From Clostridiales bacterium (lineage in GTDB: Bacteria; Bacillota; Clostridia; Oscillospirales; CAG-272): DNA of 45,630 bases. Below the pieces are notes generated by a model. It did not search any database. It saw only the letters and a list, made by a program, of their open reading frames with translations, and was not told where the DNA came from. Within the stretch, counting starts at the first letter, position 1. Each line of letters opens with the position of its first letter. This document shows, piece by piece, positions 8,222 to 14,908 of the stretch. The stretch lies in the NCBI GenBank assembly GCA_022800625.1, contig JAAWQR010000021.1, positions 1-45,630 on the forward strand. Reading direction: 5' to 3'. Both the position numbers and the translations under genes were made by a program.

Positions 8222-8278
8222 GATTTGAGTCTTGTTCCGAACGGCGGAACATTTCGCCGCGGCAAAAACGATCAAATC
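8222..8278 (+). repeat. Structured intergenic element H2 before the shell gene cluster
   Basis: GATTTGA (8222-8228) pairs with TCAAATC (8272-8278). Inside it TGTTCCG (8233-8239) pairs with CGGAACA (8245-8251). The closing strand ends directly at the AGGAG ribosome binding site of the next gene, so folding could limit ribosome access. It resembles H1 at 4837. Confidence 0.5.
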
Positions 8279-8289
8279 AGGAGAAATCG

Positions 8290-8622
8290 GTGGTTATAAG
8301 TATGAAGCTTGGAAACGCAGTCGGAATAATCGAGGTGTACGGACTTGTTGCAGCATTTGCGGCATGCGACGCAGGCTGTAAGGCGGCTAATGTTACCGTA
8401 GAGCCTTTTGATAAAAATAAACCGGTAAATCCGGACGGACTGCCCGTACCGCTGCTCGTGCTTGTTAAATTTCGCGGCAGCACGGACGATGTAACAGCGG
8501 CAGTCGAAGCAGCAGAAGAAGCTGCAAACAAGGTAAGCGGCGTAGTAACAAAGCATATAATAACAGGCATGTCTGAGGACGCTGAAAAAATGCTTAAGCT
8601 CAACGCATTCGATAAAAATTAA
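8290..8622 (+). CDS. BMC-H shell protein with enlarged pore loop
   Basis: A 110-residue single-domain BMC hexamer protein: [25 protein letters not shown], then the usual beta strands and a conserved C-terminal [14 protein letters not shown]. The canonical pore segment EKIGSGL of the neighbouring paralogs is replaced by a longer, proline-rich [14 protein letters not shown] stretch. This makes the loop roughly nine residues longer and probably changes pore size or selectivity. The start is GTG 8290, six nt after AGGAG (8279-8283). An in-frame ATG at 8302 is less well spaced. It is the first of four consecutive hexamer genes. Confidence 0.88.
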   Translation: MVISMKLGNAVGIIEVYGLVAAFAACDAGCKAANVTVEPFDKNKPVNPDGLPVPLLVLVKFRGSTDDVTAAVEAAEEAANKVSGVVTKHIITGMSEDAEKMLKLNAFDKN

Positions 8623-8650
8623 AATAATATATTTTTCGGAGGAAAATAAA

Positions 8651-8926
8651 ATGGCACAGGAAGCACTCGGAATGATCGAAACAAGAGGTCTCGTAGCAGC
8701 AATTGAGGCGGCAGACTCAATGGTTAAGGCAGCAGAGGTAGTACTTGTAGGAACAGAGAAGATCGGTTCAGGACTCGTATCAGTTATGGTACGCGGAGAC
8801 GTCGGAGCAGTTAAGGCTGCTGTTGAGTCAGGCGCAGCAGCTGCTTCAAGACTCGGTGAGGTTGTAGCAACACACGTAATCCCGAGACCTCATAACGACG
8901 TTGAAAAGATTCTTCCCAAGGCGTAA
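8651..8926 (+). CDS. BMC-H major shell hexamer (PduA/EutM type)
   Basis: A 91-residue canonical BMC-H protein: [18 protein letters not shown], pore loop [19 protein letters not shown], and the C-terminal [18 protein letters not shown]. Such hexamers tile the facets, and the small central pore passes polar substrates while holding back the aldehyde. A strong GGAGG ribosome binding site suggests high expression, as expected for a main facet protein. Its core is almost identical to the C-terminal part of the product of 9281-9658, indicating a recent duplication. Confidence 0.96.
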   Translation: MAQEALGMIETRGLVAAIEAADSMVKAAEVVLVGTEKIGSGLVSVMVRGDVGAVKAAVESGAAAASRLGEVVATHVIPRPHNDVEKILPKA

Positions 8927-8952
8927 AATAAAGCTTAAAGGAAATTTCTTAA

Positions 8953-9261
8953 ATGGCAGTTGACAAAATAAAGTCGCTCGGCTTTGTTGAAGTGTCGGGC
9001 ACGGTTGCGGCAATCGACGCGCTTGACGTTATGTGCAAAAGCGCCGATGTAGAGCTTGTCACATGGGAGCGTAAGCTCGGAGGAAGAATGGTTACTATTG
9101 TAATCACGGGAACCGTTTCCGATGTAAGCGAAGCCGTAAGCTGTGCAAAGCAGAACTGCATGGCGCAGATCATGGCGTCAAATGTCATTGCAAATCCGCA
9201 TGACGAGACACTAAGGCTTGTGCGGCTCAGCGCTTCGCGTCTTGCGAAGAACAAAAACTAA
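8953..9261 (+). CDS. BMC-H shell protein, divergent paralog
   Basis: A 102-residue BMC-H domain: SLGFVEVSGTVAAIDALDVMCKSADVEL, then a pore segment WERKLGGRM that replaces EKIGSGL with a bulkier, positively charged sequence. It ends with VIANPHDETLRLVR and a lysine/arginine-rich tail. The changed pore suggests a role in passing a different or anionic molecule, but this is inference. It lies 26 bp after the main hexamer gene with AAAGGAA before ATG 8953. Confidence 0.92.
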   Translation: MAVDKIKSLGFVEVSGTVAAIDALDVMCKSADVELVTWERKLGGRMVTIVITGTVSDVSEAVSCAKQNCMAQIMASNVIANPHDETLRLVRLSASRLAKNKN

Positions 9262-9280
9262 AACAGGCGGAGAATAAGAC

Positions 9281-9658
9281 ATGGCAACAAAAGCAAAAGG
9301 GACAAAATCCGCAAAGACGGCGGCAGCAGAAACCAAAACGGCTGCTCCCGCAGAAAAAGAAAAAAAGGAGATAAAGAGAATGGTACAGCAGGCACTTGGT
9401 ATGGTTGAAACCCGCGGTCTTGTAGCTGCTATTGAAGCAGCTGACGCAATGCTCAAGGCAGCTAATGTAGAGCTTGTAGGCACAGAGAAGATCGGCTCGG
9501 GACTCGTATCAGTAATGGTACGCGGAGACGTCGGAGCTGTTAAAGCAGCTGTTGAAACAGGCGCTGCGGCAGCAGGCGGACTCGGTGAAGTCGTTGCAAC
9601 ACACGTAATCCCCAGACCTCACAGCGATGTTGAGAAGATCCTTCCCGCATCTAAGTAA
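9281..9658 (+). CDS. BMC-H shell hexamer with lysine/alanine-rich N-terminal extension and an internal start
   Basis: A 125-residue protein. Residues 1-33 are a low-complexity Lys/Ala/Thr/Glu tail and residues 34-125 are a canonical BMC-H domain with EKIGSGL pore. Met34 (ATG 9380) is preceded by a textbook AAGGAG at 9365-9370 with nine nt spacing, and the sequence from there ([13 protein letters not shown]) matches the start of the 91-residue paralog. The long form starts at ATG 9281 behind a weaker GGCGGAG. Two products, 125 and 92 residues, are therefore likely, comparable in principle to PduB/PduB'. The tail could bind cargo or the cytoplasmic face. Confidence 0.9.
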   Translation: MATKAKGTKSAKTAAAETKTAAPAEKEKKEIKRMVQQALGMVETRGLVAAIEAADAMLKAANVELVGTEKIGSGLVSVMVRGDVGAVKAAVETGAAAAGGLGEVVATHVIPRPHSDVEKILPASK

Positions 9659-9663
9659 TTATT

Positions 9664-9718
9664 AAAGGGAATCGCTGTCCTCCGTGATTTGAACGGAGGC
9701 AGCGCAACCTCCCTTTTT
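9664..9718 (+). terminator. Terminator-like hairpin between hexamer and vertex genes
   Basis: AAAGGGA (9664-9670) can pair with TCCCTTT (9710-9716). Within it GCTG/CAGC and CCTCCG (9679-9684)/CGGAGG (9694-9699) form a strong stem, followed by a T tract. It is probably an intrinsic terminator with read-through, because the operon clearly continues. It would lower expression of the vertex and PduS/PduT genes relative to the hexamers. Confidence 0.55.
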
Positions 9719-9776
9719 GTAAGGCTTGCTCGGTGCGCCGAAGCATCGGCATACGGCGCAAACTTTACAAAAAAGG
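9712..9776 (+). repeat. Second hairpin overlapping the terminator T tract
   Basis: TGCGCCG (9734-9740) pairs with CGGCGCA (9754-9760). The flanks CCTTTTTGTAA (9712-9722) and TTACAAAAAAGG (9765-9776) also pair with one bulge. This stem shares the T tract and part of the closing strand with the preceding terminator hairpin, so the two folds exclude each other. In addition ATTTGAAC (9687-9694) is complementary to GTTCAAAT (9795-9802). Confidence 0.45.
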
Positions 9777-9853
9777 GGCATACGCGGCTCTGCGGTTCAA
9801 ATAAGATATGATACCGTTTTCCGCGGCGCTTATGAGAAAGGATTGGATAGCTA

Positions 9854-10105
9854 ATGATAATCGGAGAAGTAGTCGACAGCATAATCGCAACAAGAAAAAA
9901 TGAAAAATTAGTCGGACAGAAGCTGCTTGTAGTACGCCCCCTTGAATCGATGTCGGAAAGCTGTGAGCTTGTAGCTATCGATAATGTAGGCGCAGGTATC
10001 GGCGAGACTGTGCTGGTGGCACAGGGAAGCGCCGCGAGAATCGGATGCGGGCTTGAGGATGCACCTGTTGACGCAGCCATTGTCGGCATTGTTGACGAAA
10101 AGTAA
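9854..10105 (+). CDS. eutN: BMC vertex pentamer protein (EutN/CcmL/PduN family)
   Basis: An 83-residue BMC-P protein starting MIIGEVVDSIIATRK, with the family-typical KLLVVRPLE, VAIDNVGAGIGETVLVAQGSAAR and the C-terminal VDAAIVGIVD. Pentamers of this protein close the twelve vertices of the shell, so few copies are needed. It is the only vertex protein in the locus. It lies about 195 bp after the last hexamer gene, beyond the terminator-like structures. The ribosome binding site is AAAGGAT before ATG 9854. Confidence 0.95.
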   Translation: MIIGEVVDSIIATRKNEKLVGQKLLVVRPLESMSESCELVAIDNVGAGIGETVLVAQGSAARIGCGLEDAPVDAAIVGIVDEK

Positions 10106-10210
10106 AATCATATTTTTATCATAGAAACGTGTTTCGGTATCGGCATATATGTGCTTAATTTTATCGAAGCACAAAACGACACAAAATCAAAAAAAGGCAT
10201 GGTTATAAGC

Positions 10211-11542
10211 ATGGAATTAAACAAATTAAGTGAAATAATGCGAAAAGCCGGCGTAGTCGGAGCAGGCGGAGCAGGCTTCCCGTCATACGCAAAGCTCAAT
10301 GCGGCGGCAGATACAATTATTCTGAACTGCGCTGAGTGCGAGCCTCTTCTGAAGCTTCACAGACAGGTTCTTGCAAAATATGCAAAGGAAATCATGGAGA
10401 CGCTCGAAGAGATTGCCGATACGCTTGACGCGGGACGCGTAATAATTGCAGTTAAACCTGCATATGAGGAAGCGGTAAATGCGGTAAAGGCTCATCTCGG
10501 AGAATTTAAGAAGATCACAATAGGCGAGCTTCCCGAAATATATCCGGCAGGCGACGAGGTCGTAACGATATATGAGACTACAGGACGCGTTGTAAATCCG
10601 GGCGCGCTTCCGATCACCGTAGGATGTATCGTTTACAATGTTGAGACAATACTCAATGTATACCGCGCATGGAAGGAAGATAAGCCTGTAACTCACAAGT
10701 ACATCACTATTGCAGGCGAAGTTAAAAATCCGTGCACGCTTAAAGCGCCGCTCGGTATTACATATAAAGAACTTATAAAAATTGCAGGCGGCGTGACGCG
10801 CGACGATGTTACGCTGATCGCAGGCGGACCTATGACAGGTCGAGTTTGTTCGGAGAATGATGTTGTAACAAAGACGTCAAACGCCGTGCTCGTAATGCCC
10901 CATAACGCTTATATCGTGCAGAAGCGCACCGCTCCCGTCGGAATCATTACAAAGCGCGCGGCTGCTGCATGCTGTCAGTGCAGAATGTGCACGGATCTCT
11001 GCTCAAGAAACCTTCTCGGTCATCCGATTGAGCCTCACAAGATCATGCGCGCCGTAGCTTCGGGAACAGCCGCAGATACATCGGCGTTCCTCGCATCTTT
11101 CTCATGCTCATCCTGCGGACTTTGCGAAATGTACGCATGCGGTCAGGGACTCAGCCCGAGAACAATTATATCAGAGGTAAAAGGCTCGCTCAGATCACAG
11201 GGTGTAATGCCTCCGAAGGGTATTGAAGCCGATCCCGTAAACAGCACACGTGAGTTCAGACTTGTTCCGATGTCACGTCTTATCGCACGTCTCGGACTTG
11301 CAAAATATGATACTCCGTCGCCGCTGATTGATGAAGATGTACCGTGCAAGAGTGCCGAGATCAAGCTCAGTCAGAGCATAGGCGCACCGTCTGTTGCATG
11401 CGTTTCAGTCGGCGATACTGTGAGCGCTGGAGATGTTGTAGGATCATATGCCGCTGAAAAACTCGGAGTTGCAGTTCATGCTCCGTTTACAGGGAAGATT
11501 AAAAAGGTTACAGACACAAGCGTCGTAATCGAAAAGCTTTAA
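10211..11542 (+). CDS. pduS: PduS-like flavo-iron-sulfur reductase (RnfC/SLBB family)
   Basis: A 443-residue RnfC-like protein. The N-terminal flavin/NADH part has VGAGGAGFPSYAKL and LNCAECEPLL. An SLBB domain follows (TIAGEVKNPCTLKAPLGITY). Then come two [4Fe-4S] motifs: CCQCRMCTDLC, giving CxxCxxCxxxC, and CSSCGLCEMYAC. A C-terminal barrel-sandwich segment ends VHAPFTGKIKKV. PduS in B12-dependent compartments reduces cobalamin using NADH. Here the dehydratase is B12-independent, so I infer NADH/electron exchange with the PduT-like protein encoded next. Start choice: ATG 10211 has better spacing from AAAAAAGGC than in-frame ATG 10199. Confidence 0.9.
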   Translation: MELNKLSEIMRKAGVVGAGGAGFPSYAKLNAAADTIILNCAECEPLLKLHRQVLAKYAKEIMETLEEIADTLDAGRVIIAVKPAYEEAVNAVKAHLGEFKKITIGELPEIYPAGDEVVTIYETTGRVVNPGALPITVGCIVYNVETILNVYRAWKEDKPVTHKYITIAGEVKNPCTLKAPLGITYKELIKIAGGVTRDDVTLIAGGPMTGRVCSENDVVTKTSNAVLVMPHNAYIVQKRTAPVGIITKRAAAACCQCRMCTDLCSRNLLGHPIEPHKIMRAVASGTAADTSAFLASFSCSSCGLCEMYACGQGLSPRTIISEVKGSLRSQGVMPPKGIEADPVNSTREFRLVPMSRLIARLGLAKYDTPSPLIDEDVPCKSAEIKLSQSIGAPSVACVSVGDTVSAGDVVGSYAAEKLGVAVHAPFTGKIKKVTDTSVVIEKL

Positions 11543-11577
11543 ATTATATAAAAAGATAAAAAAGGACGGTTGTCAGT

Positions 11578-12129
11578 ATGATAAATAAGGCTCTCGGAAT
11601 GGTTGAGTATCAGACAGTATCCGCAGGAATTACAGCGGCGGATCTTATGGTGAAAACCTCAAATATAGAAATTATGCAGTCGTCGGTCGTATGTCCCGGA
11701 AAGTACATAACGCTAATCAGCGGAGAGCTTTCCGCAATCAGCGCAGCTATTGACGCTGCAAAGCGTCAGCTCGGCGATAAGCTCACCGATTCATTTGTCC
11801 TCGGTAATCCCCATGAAGATATATTCCCGGCAATCTACGGCGGCGCTCCCGTGCATGACGCTAAGGCGCTCGGCGTACTTGAGACATTCTCAGCTCCGGC
11901 TATTATAGTTGCGGCTGATAATGCGGCAAAGACGAGTGACGTTTCTCTTATTGAACTGAGACTTGCAAGAGGAATGTGCGGCAAGAGCTACATGCTCCTC
12001 ACAGGCGATGTTGCAGCAGTTACCGCTGCAATAGATTCAGCTAAAGCAAAGGTCGGAGCGGAAGGACTTCTTCTCGACAGCTCCGTTATCCCGAATCCCG
12101 ATAAAAGCCTTTGGGCGTCAATTCTCTGA
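11578..12129 (+). CDS. pduT: BMC-T tandem-domain shell protein with Fe-S pore (PduT type)
   Basis: A 183-residue protein with two BMC domains (about 4-85 and 95-180), forming pseudohexameric trimers. Cys39 in SSVVCPGKYI falls in the first-domain pore loop, the position of Cys38 of PduT, where three subunits coordinate a [4Fe-4S] cluster in the pore. The second domain lacks the equivalent Cys and has MCGKSY instead. Pairing with the PduS-like gene 35 bp upstream supports an electron path across the shell. The ribosome binding site is AAGGACGG and the start is ATG 11578. Confidence 0.92.
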   Translation: MINKALGMVEYQTVSAGITAADLMVKTSNIEIMQSSVVCPGKYITLISGELSAISAAIDAAKRQLGDKLTDSFVLGNPHEDIFPAIYGGAPVHDAKALGVLETFSAPAIIVAADNAAKTSDVSLIELRLARGMCGKSYMLLTGDVAAVTAAIDSAKAKVGAEGLLLDSSVIPNPDKSLWASIL

Positions 12130-12135
12130 TAAGCC

Positions 12136-12894
12136 GTGCTTCCGATAGAGAGAAGAAGCGAAATACTTCGCGAGCTGATGGTGAACGGTAAGGTCGTGGT
12201 AAGCGGACTTGCCGAGCGCTACGGCGTGACGGAAGAAACGATCAGGCGTGACCTTGAACGGCTCGAATCCGACGGATATGCAAAGAGAACATACGGCGGA
12301 GCCGTGAGGAACGACGACATCACAAGCGATCTTCCTTTTACCGTACGCAAGCAGACAAATGTTGAGGGAAAGAAGTATATCGCAGAAAAAATAGGCGCGC
12401 TTATTGAAGACAATAACAGCCTGCTGCTTGATTCAAGCACAACTGCACTGTTTACTGTCAAGAGCATATTTTCAAAAAAGAATCTTACGATTATTACAAA
12501 TTCCGTTGAAATATTGCTTGACCTTCCGCAGAACAACGATTGGAACGTAATATCGCTCGGCGGAAACTATCAGTCGGATTCAAAATCGTTTTACGGAGAC
12601 GGAGCACAGGAAGCTGTAGGCAAATATTATGCCGATTATGCGGTTATATCCTGTAAGGGACTTGACACCGCCAAGGGCATAACCGATACGCGCGAGCCGT
12701 TTGCTCAGCTCAAACGCCGCTTTATAAAATCGGCGCGCAAGACTATTTTGGCGATAGATCATACGAAGTTTGACAAAATTTCATTTGTCAATTTTTCCGA
12801 GATTTGTGATATCGATATCGTAGTTACCGATGTTCGCCCGAGCGAAAAATGGGAATCTATCTTTGAATACAATAATATTGAGCTGTATTATTGA
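12136..12894 (+). CDS. DeoR-family transcriptional repressor
   Basis: A 252-residue regulator. The N-terminal DeoR helix-turn-helix is RSEILRELMVNGKVVVSGLA followed by YGVTEETIRRDL and the TYGGAV linker. The C-terminal DeoR sugar-phosphate sensor domain contains LLLDSSTTALF, LTIITNSVEIL and CKGLDTAKGITD. Members usually repress sugar operons until a phosphorylated sugar binds. In this operon the expected effector would be fuculose- or rhamnulose-1-phosphate, DHAP or a related intermediate. The start is GTG 12136, six nt after the pduT stop, so it is coupled. Candidate operators are the AATAGTG-containing promoters at 986 and 5445. Confidence 0.92.
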   Translation: MLPIERRSEILRELMVNGKVVVSGLAERYGVTEETIRRDLERLESDGYAKRTYGGAVRNDDITSDLPFTVRKQTNVEGKKYIAEKIGALIEDNNSLLLDSSTTALFTVKSIFSKKNLTIITNSVEILLDLPQNNDWNVISLGGNYQSDSKSFYGDGAQEAVGKYYADYAVISCKGLDTAKGITDTREPFAQLKRRFIKSARKTILAIDHTKFDKISFVNFSEICDIDIVVTDVRPSEKWESIFEYNNIELYY

Positions 12895-12951
12895 GCTTCA
12901 CATATCGACTGATATCGAACAAGTTAAATAAAAAAGAGACAGGGAATAATC

Positions 12952-14085
12952 ATGAATAAGTTTAGTATAAAGCCGACAGTGTATTTCGGAAAAAATTCGC
13001 TTGAGGCTCTTGAAAAAATAGATGCGGAAAGAGCGGTTCTCTTTACCGATGCTTTTATGAAAAAGTCGGGCAACGCCGATAAGGTTTCCTCTCTTATGAA
13101 GAACTGCGGAAAAGTTTCCGTGTACTCGGATATTGTTCCAGATCCTCCGGTTGAACTGATAGCATCAGCACTCGGTTTTCTCCTTAATGAGAACGCTGAG
13201 GTTGTGGTAGCTCTCGGCGGAGGCTCTGTTATTGACGCAGCTAAAGCAACGATTTTGATGTATACTCAAAAGACAGGAAAATCTCTTCCGCTTATTGCAG
13301 TTCCTACAACGAGCGGAACGGGAAGCGAAGTCACTAAATTTGCGGTTATCACGGATAAGGCGGCAGGAGTTAAGTATCCGCTTGTAACAGACAGCCTCCT
13401 TCCCGATGCTGCGATCCTTTCAGATGAGCTGACAGCAAGCGTTCCTGCAAATATCACGGCAGATACAGGATTTGACGTGATCACTCATGCGCTTGAGGCT
13501 TATATTTCAATAAATGCGAATGATTTTACTGATGCTTTTGCGGAAAAGGCTCTTGAGCTTGCGTTTGAATATCTTCCGCGCGCGTGCAAAAACGGATCTG
13601 ATCTTGAAGCACGCGAAAAAATGCACACAGCTTCATGTCTTGCGGGAATGGCGTTCAATGATGCGAGTCTCGGCGTAAATCACGGTATCGCACATGCGCT
13701 CGGCGCAGTGTTCCATATACCGCACGGACGTGCAAATGCTATGGTGCTTTGCCATGTTATGAAGTATAACGCAGGACTTGATGCTTTTAGCTCAGGTTCA
13801 AGCGTAACCTGCGAGCGTCTTGCAAAAATTGCAAGATTTGTAGGACTTCCGTCCTTCAGCGCAAGACAGGGCGCGCAGAATCTTATCGAAACGCTTCGCA
13901 GAATGAGCCGTGAACTCGGTATACCGCAGACTCTTGCCGATGTACACATTTCCGAAAAGGATTACATGGCTCAGAAAGCGCACATTGTAAAGAGTGCGGT
14001 CAACGACGCATGTACTGGAACAAATCCGCGTAAGATAGATGAGGCGGCTGTTGAGTCGATACTTAAAGGTATAGAAAAGTTTTAA
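12952..14085 (+). CDS. Iron-dependent alcohol dehydrogenase (PduQ/FucO type)
   Basis: A 377-residue group III Fe-ADH. Visible motifs are the N-terminal YFGKNSLEAL, the NAD-binding GGGSVIDAAKA, PTTSGTGSEVT, and metal-site residues in DTGFDVITHALEAY and NHGIAHALGAVFHIPHGRANA. The best-fitting roles are propionaldehyde to 1-propanol (PduQ) or lactaldehyde to 1,2-propanediol (FucO). Both steps are needed by this pathway. No encapsulation peptide is visible, so it may enter the shell by binding another protein or act in the cytosol. It is the last gene of the locus. Confidence 0.9.
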   Translation: MNKFSIKPTVYFGKNSLEALEKIDAERAVLFTDAFMKKSGNADKVSSLMKNCGKVSVYSDIVPDPPVELIASALGFLLNENAEVVVALGGGSVIDAAKATILMYTQKTGKSLPLIAVPTTSGTGSEVTKFAVITDKAAGVKYPLVTDSLLPDAAILSDELTASVPANITADTGFDVITHALEAYISINANDFTDAFAEKALELAFEYLPRACKNGSDLEAREKMHTASCLAGMAFNDASLGVNHGIAHALGAVFHIPHGRANAMVLCHVMKYNAGLDAFSSGSSVTCERLAKIARFVGLPSFSARQGAQNLIETLRRMSRELGIPQTLADVHISEKDYMAQKAHIVKSAVNDACTGTNPRKIDEAAVESILKGIEKF

Positions 14086-14101
14086 ATTGTAAAGATAAGT
14101 T

Positions 14102-14128
14102 CGGAGTATCTCAAAATGAGATACTCCG
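14102..14128 (+). terminator. Strong hairpin closing the microcompartment locus
   Basis: CGGAGTATCTC (14102-14112) and GAGATACTCCG (14118-14128) form a perfect 11-bp stem with a 5-nt loop, 17 bp after the Fe-ADH stop. There is no T tract, so it may be a weak terminator or a 3' end stabiliser. Positions 14129-14250 hold nothing further that I recognise. Confidence 0.55.
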
Positions 14129-14250
14129 CTTCAGCATACGGACAAATTAAATTGCTACAGCAAATTTTATATGTACTGTATGAGTTTTTGATAACTGTTT
14201 GAATCAATAAATAATCAGTGTTGAGTGCGGGAGGAATTACGGAGAAAATT

Positions 14251-14838
14251 ATGGCAGTATACATATCAACAGGAAATGAAAAGCGCGACAGTATGCTGCG
14301 CGCTCTTGTAAACCGTTTTGATTGTGCGTCTACGCTTGAAGTCGCCGTTTGTTTACCGAACGACACTGAGGCTCGAAATTATGACTGCATAATTGTGTTA
14401 TATGATGACGAAAAGTATTTGTCCGAAAATTTTCATATAGAGCTTTTGGCATCGCACGGAGAAAAGTATCGTGCGGCAGCGCTTCCCTTTTCCATTTATG
14501 AAATGTCCGAAATTTTTCATAATTTTTGCAGAACCACACTCGGCGTCGGAAAAGCGGGAGACAGTGCAAAATATGATCCGACAACGCTTACAGTGTCATG
14601 CGGCGAAGAATCAGCGGAGCTGACTAAAAAGGAAGGTGCGCTATATGAACTGCTTTTACGTCATAGGGGCACACCGGTATCACGAGAGGCTATGAGAAAT
14701 GAAATATGGAGTGAGGATAACGATACCAATTGTACTGACGTCTATGTGAATCACCTCAGGCGCAAGCTTGACAAAATACTTGGCGAAGACTCTATTGTAA
14801 GCGTGAGAGGTGTGGGATATATGCTGAAGCTCAGATGA
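14251..14838 (+). CDS. OmpR-type winged-helix regulator with degenerate receiver-like domain
   Basis: A 195-residue protein. The C-terminal ~95 residues are a clear OmpR/PhoB winged helix (ELTKKEGALYELLLRHRG, SREAMRNEIW, VYVNHLRRKLDKIL, VRGVGYMLKL). The N-terminal ~95 residues occupy the place of a receiver domain but lack a recognisable acidic pocket and phospho-acceptor context; CIIVLYDDEKY is the only acidic stretch. No histidine kinase is adjacent. It is probably a phosphorylation-independent atypical response regulator. The start is ATG 14251 with GGAG at 14241-14244. The upstream in-frame GTG 14218 is less likely. Its target is unknown. Confidence 0.8.
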   Translation: MAVYISTGNEKRDSMLRALVNRFDCASTLEVAVCLPNDTEARNYDCIIVLYDDEKYLSENFHIELLASHGEKYRAAALPFSIYEMSEIFHNFCRTTLGVGKAGDSAKYDPTTLTVSCGEESAELTKKEGALYELLLRHRGTPVSREAMRNEIWSEDNDTNCTDVYVNHLRRKLDKILGEDSIVSVRGVGYMLKLR

Positions 14839-14877
14839 AATATGCTGCCTGGGAAAAAATACAGCCGATTATGTATA

Positions 14878-14901
14878 AAAGCCGCCTGAAAAAGCGGCTT
14901 T
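14878..14901. terminator. Bidirectional terminator between convergent genes
   Basis: AAAGCCGC (14878-14885) and GCGGCTTT (14894-14901) form a stem, followed by A/T-rich sequence on both sides. It separates the winged-helix gene (+) from the CDF transporter gene (-). Confidence 0.8.
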
Positions 14902-14908
14902 AAAATTT

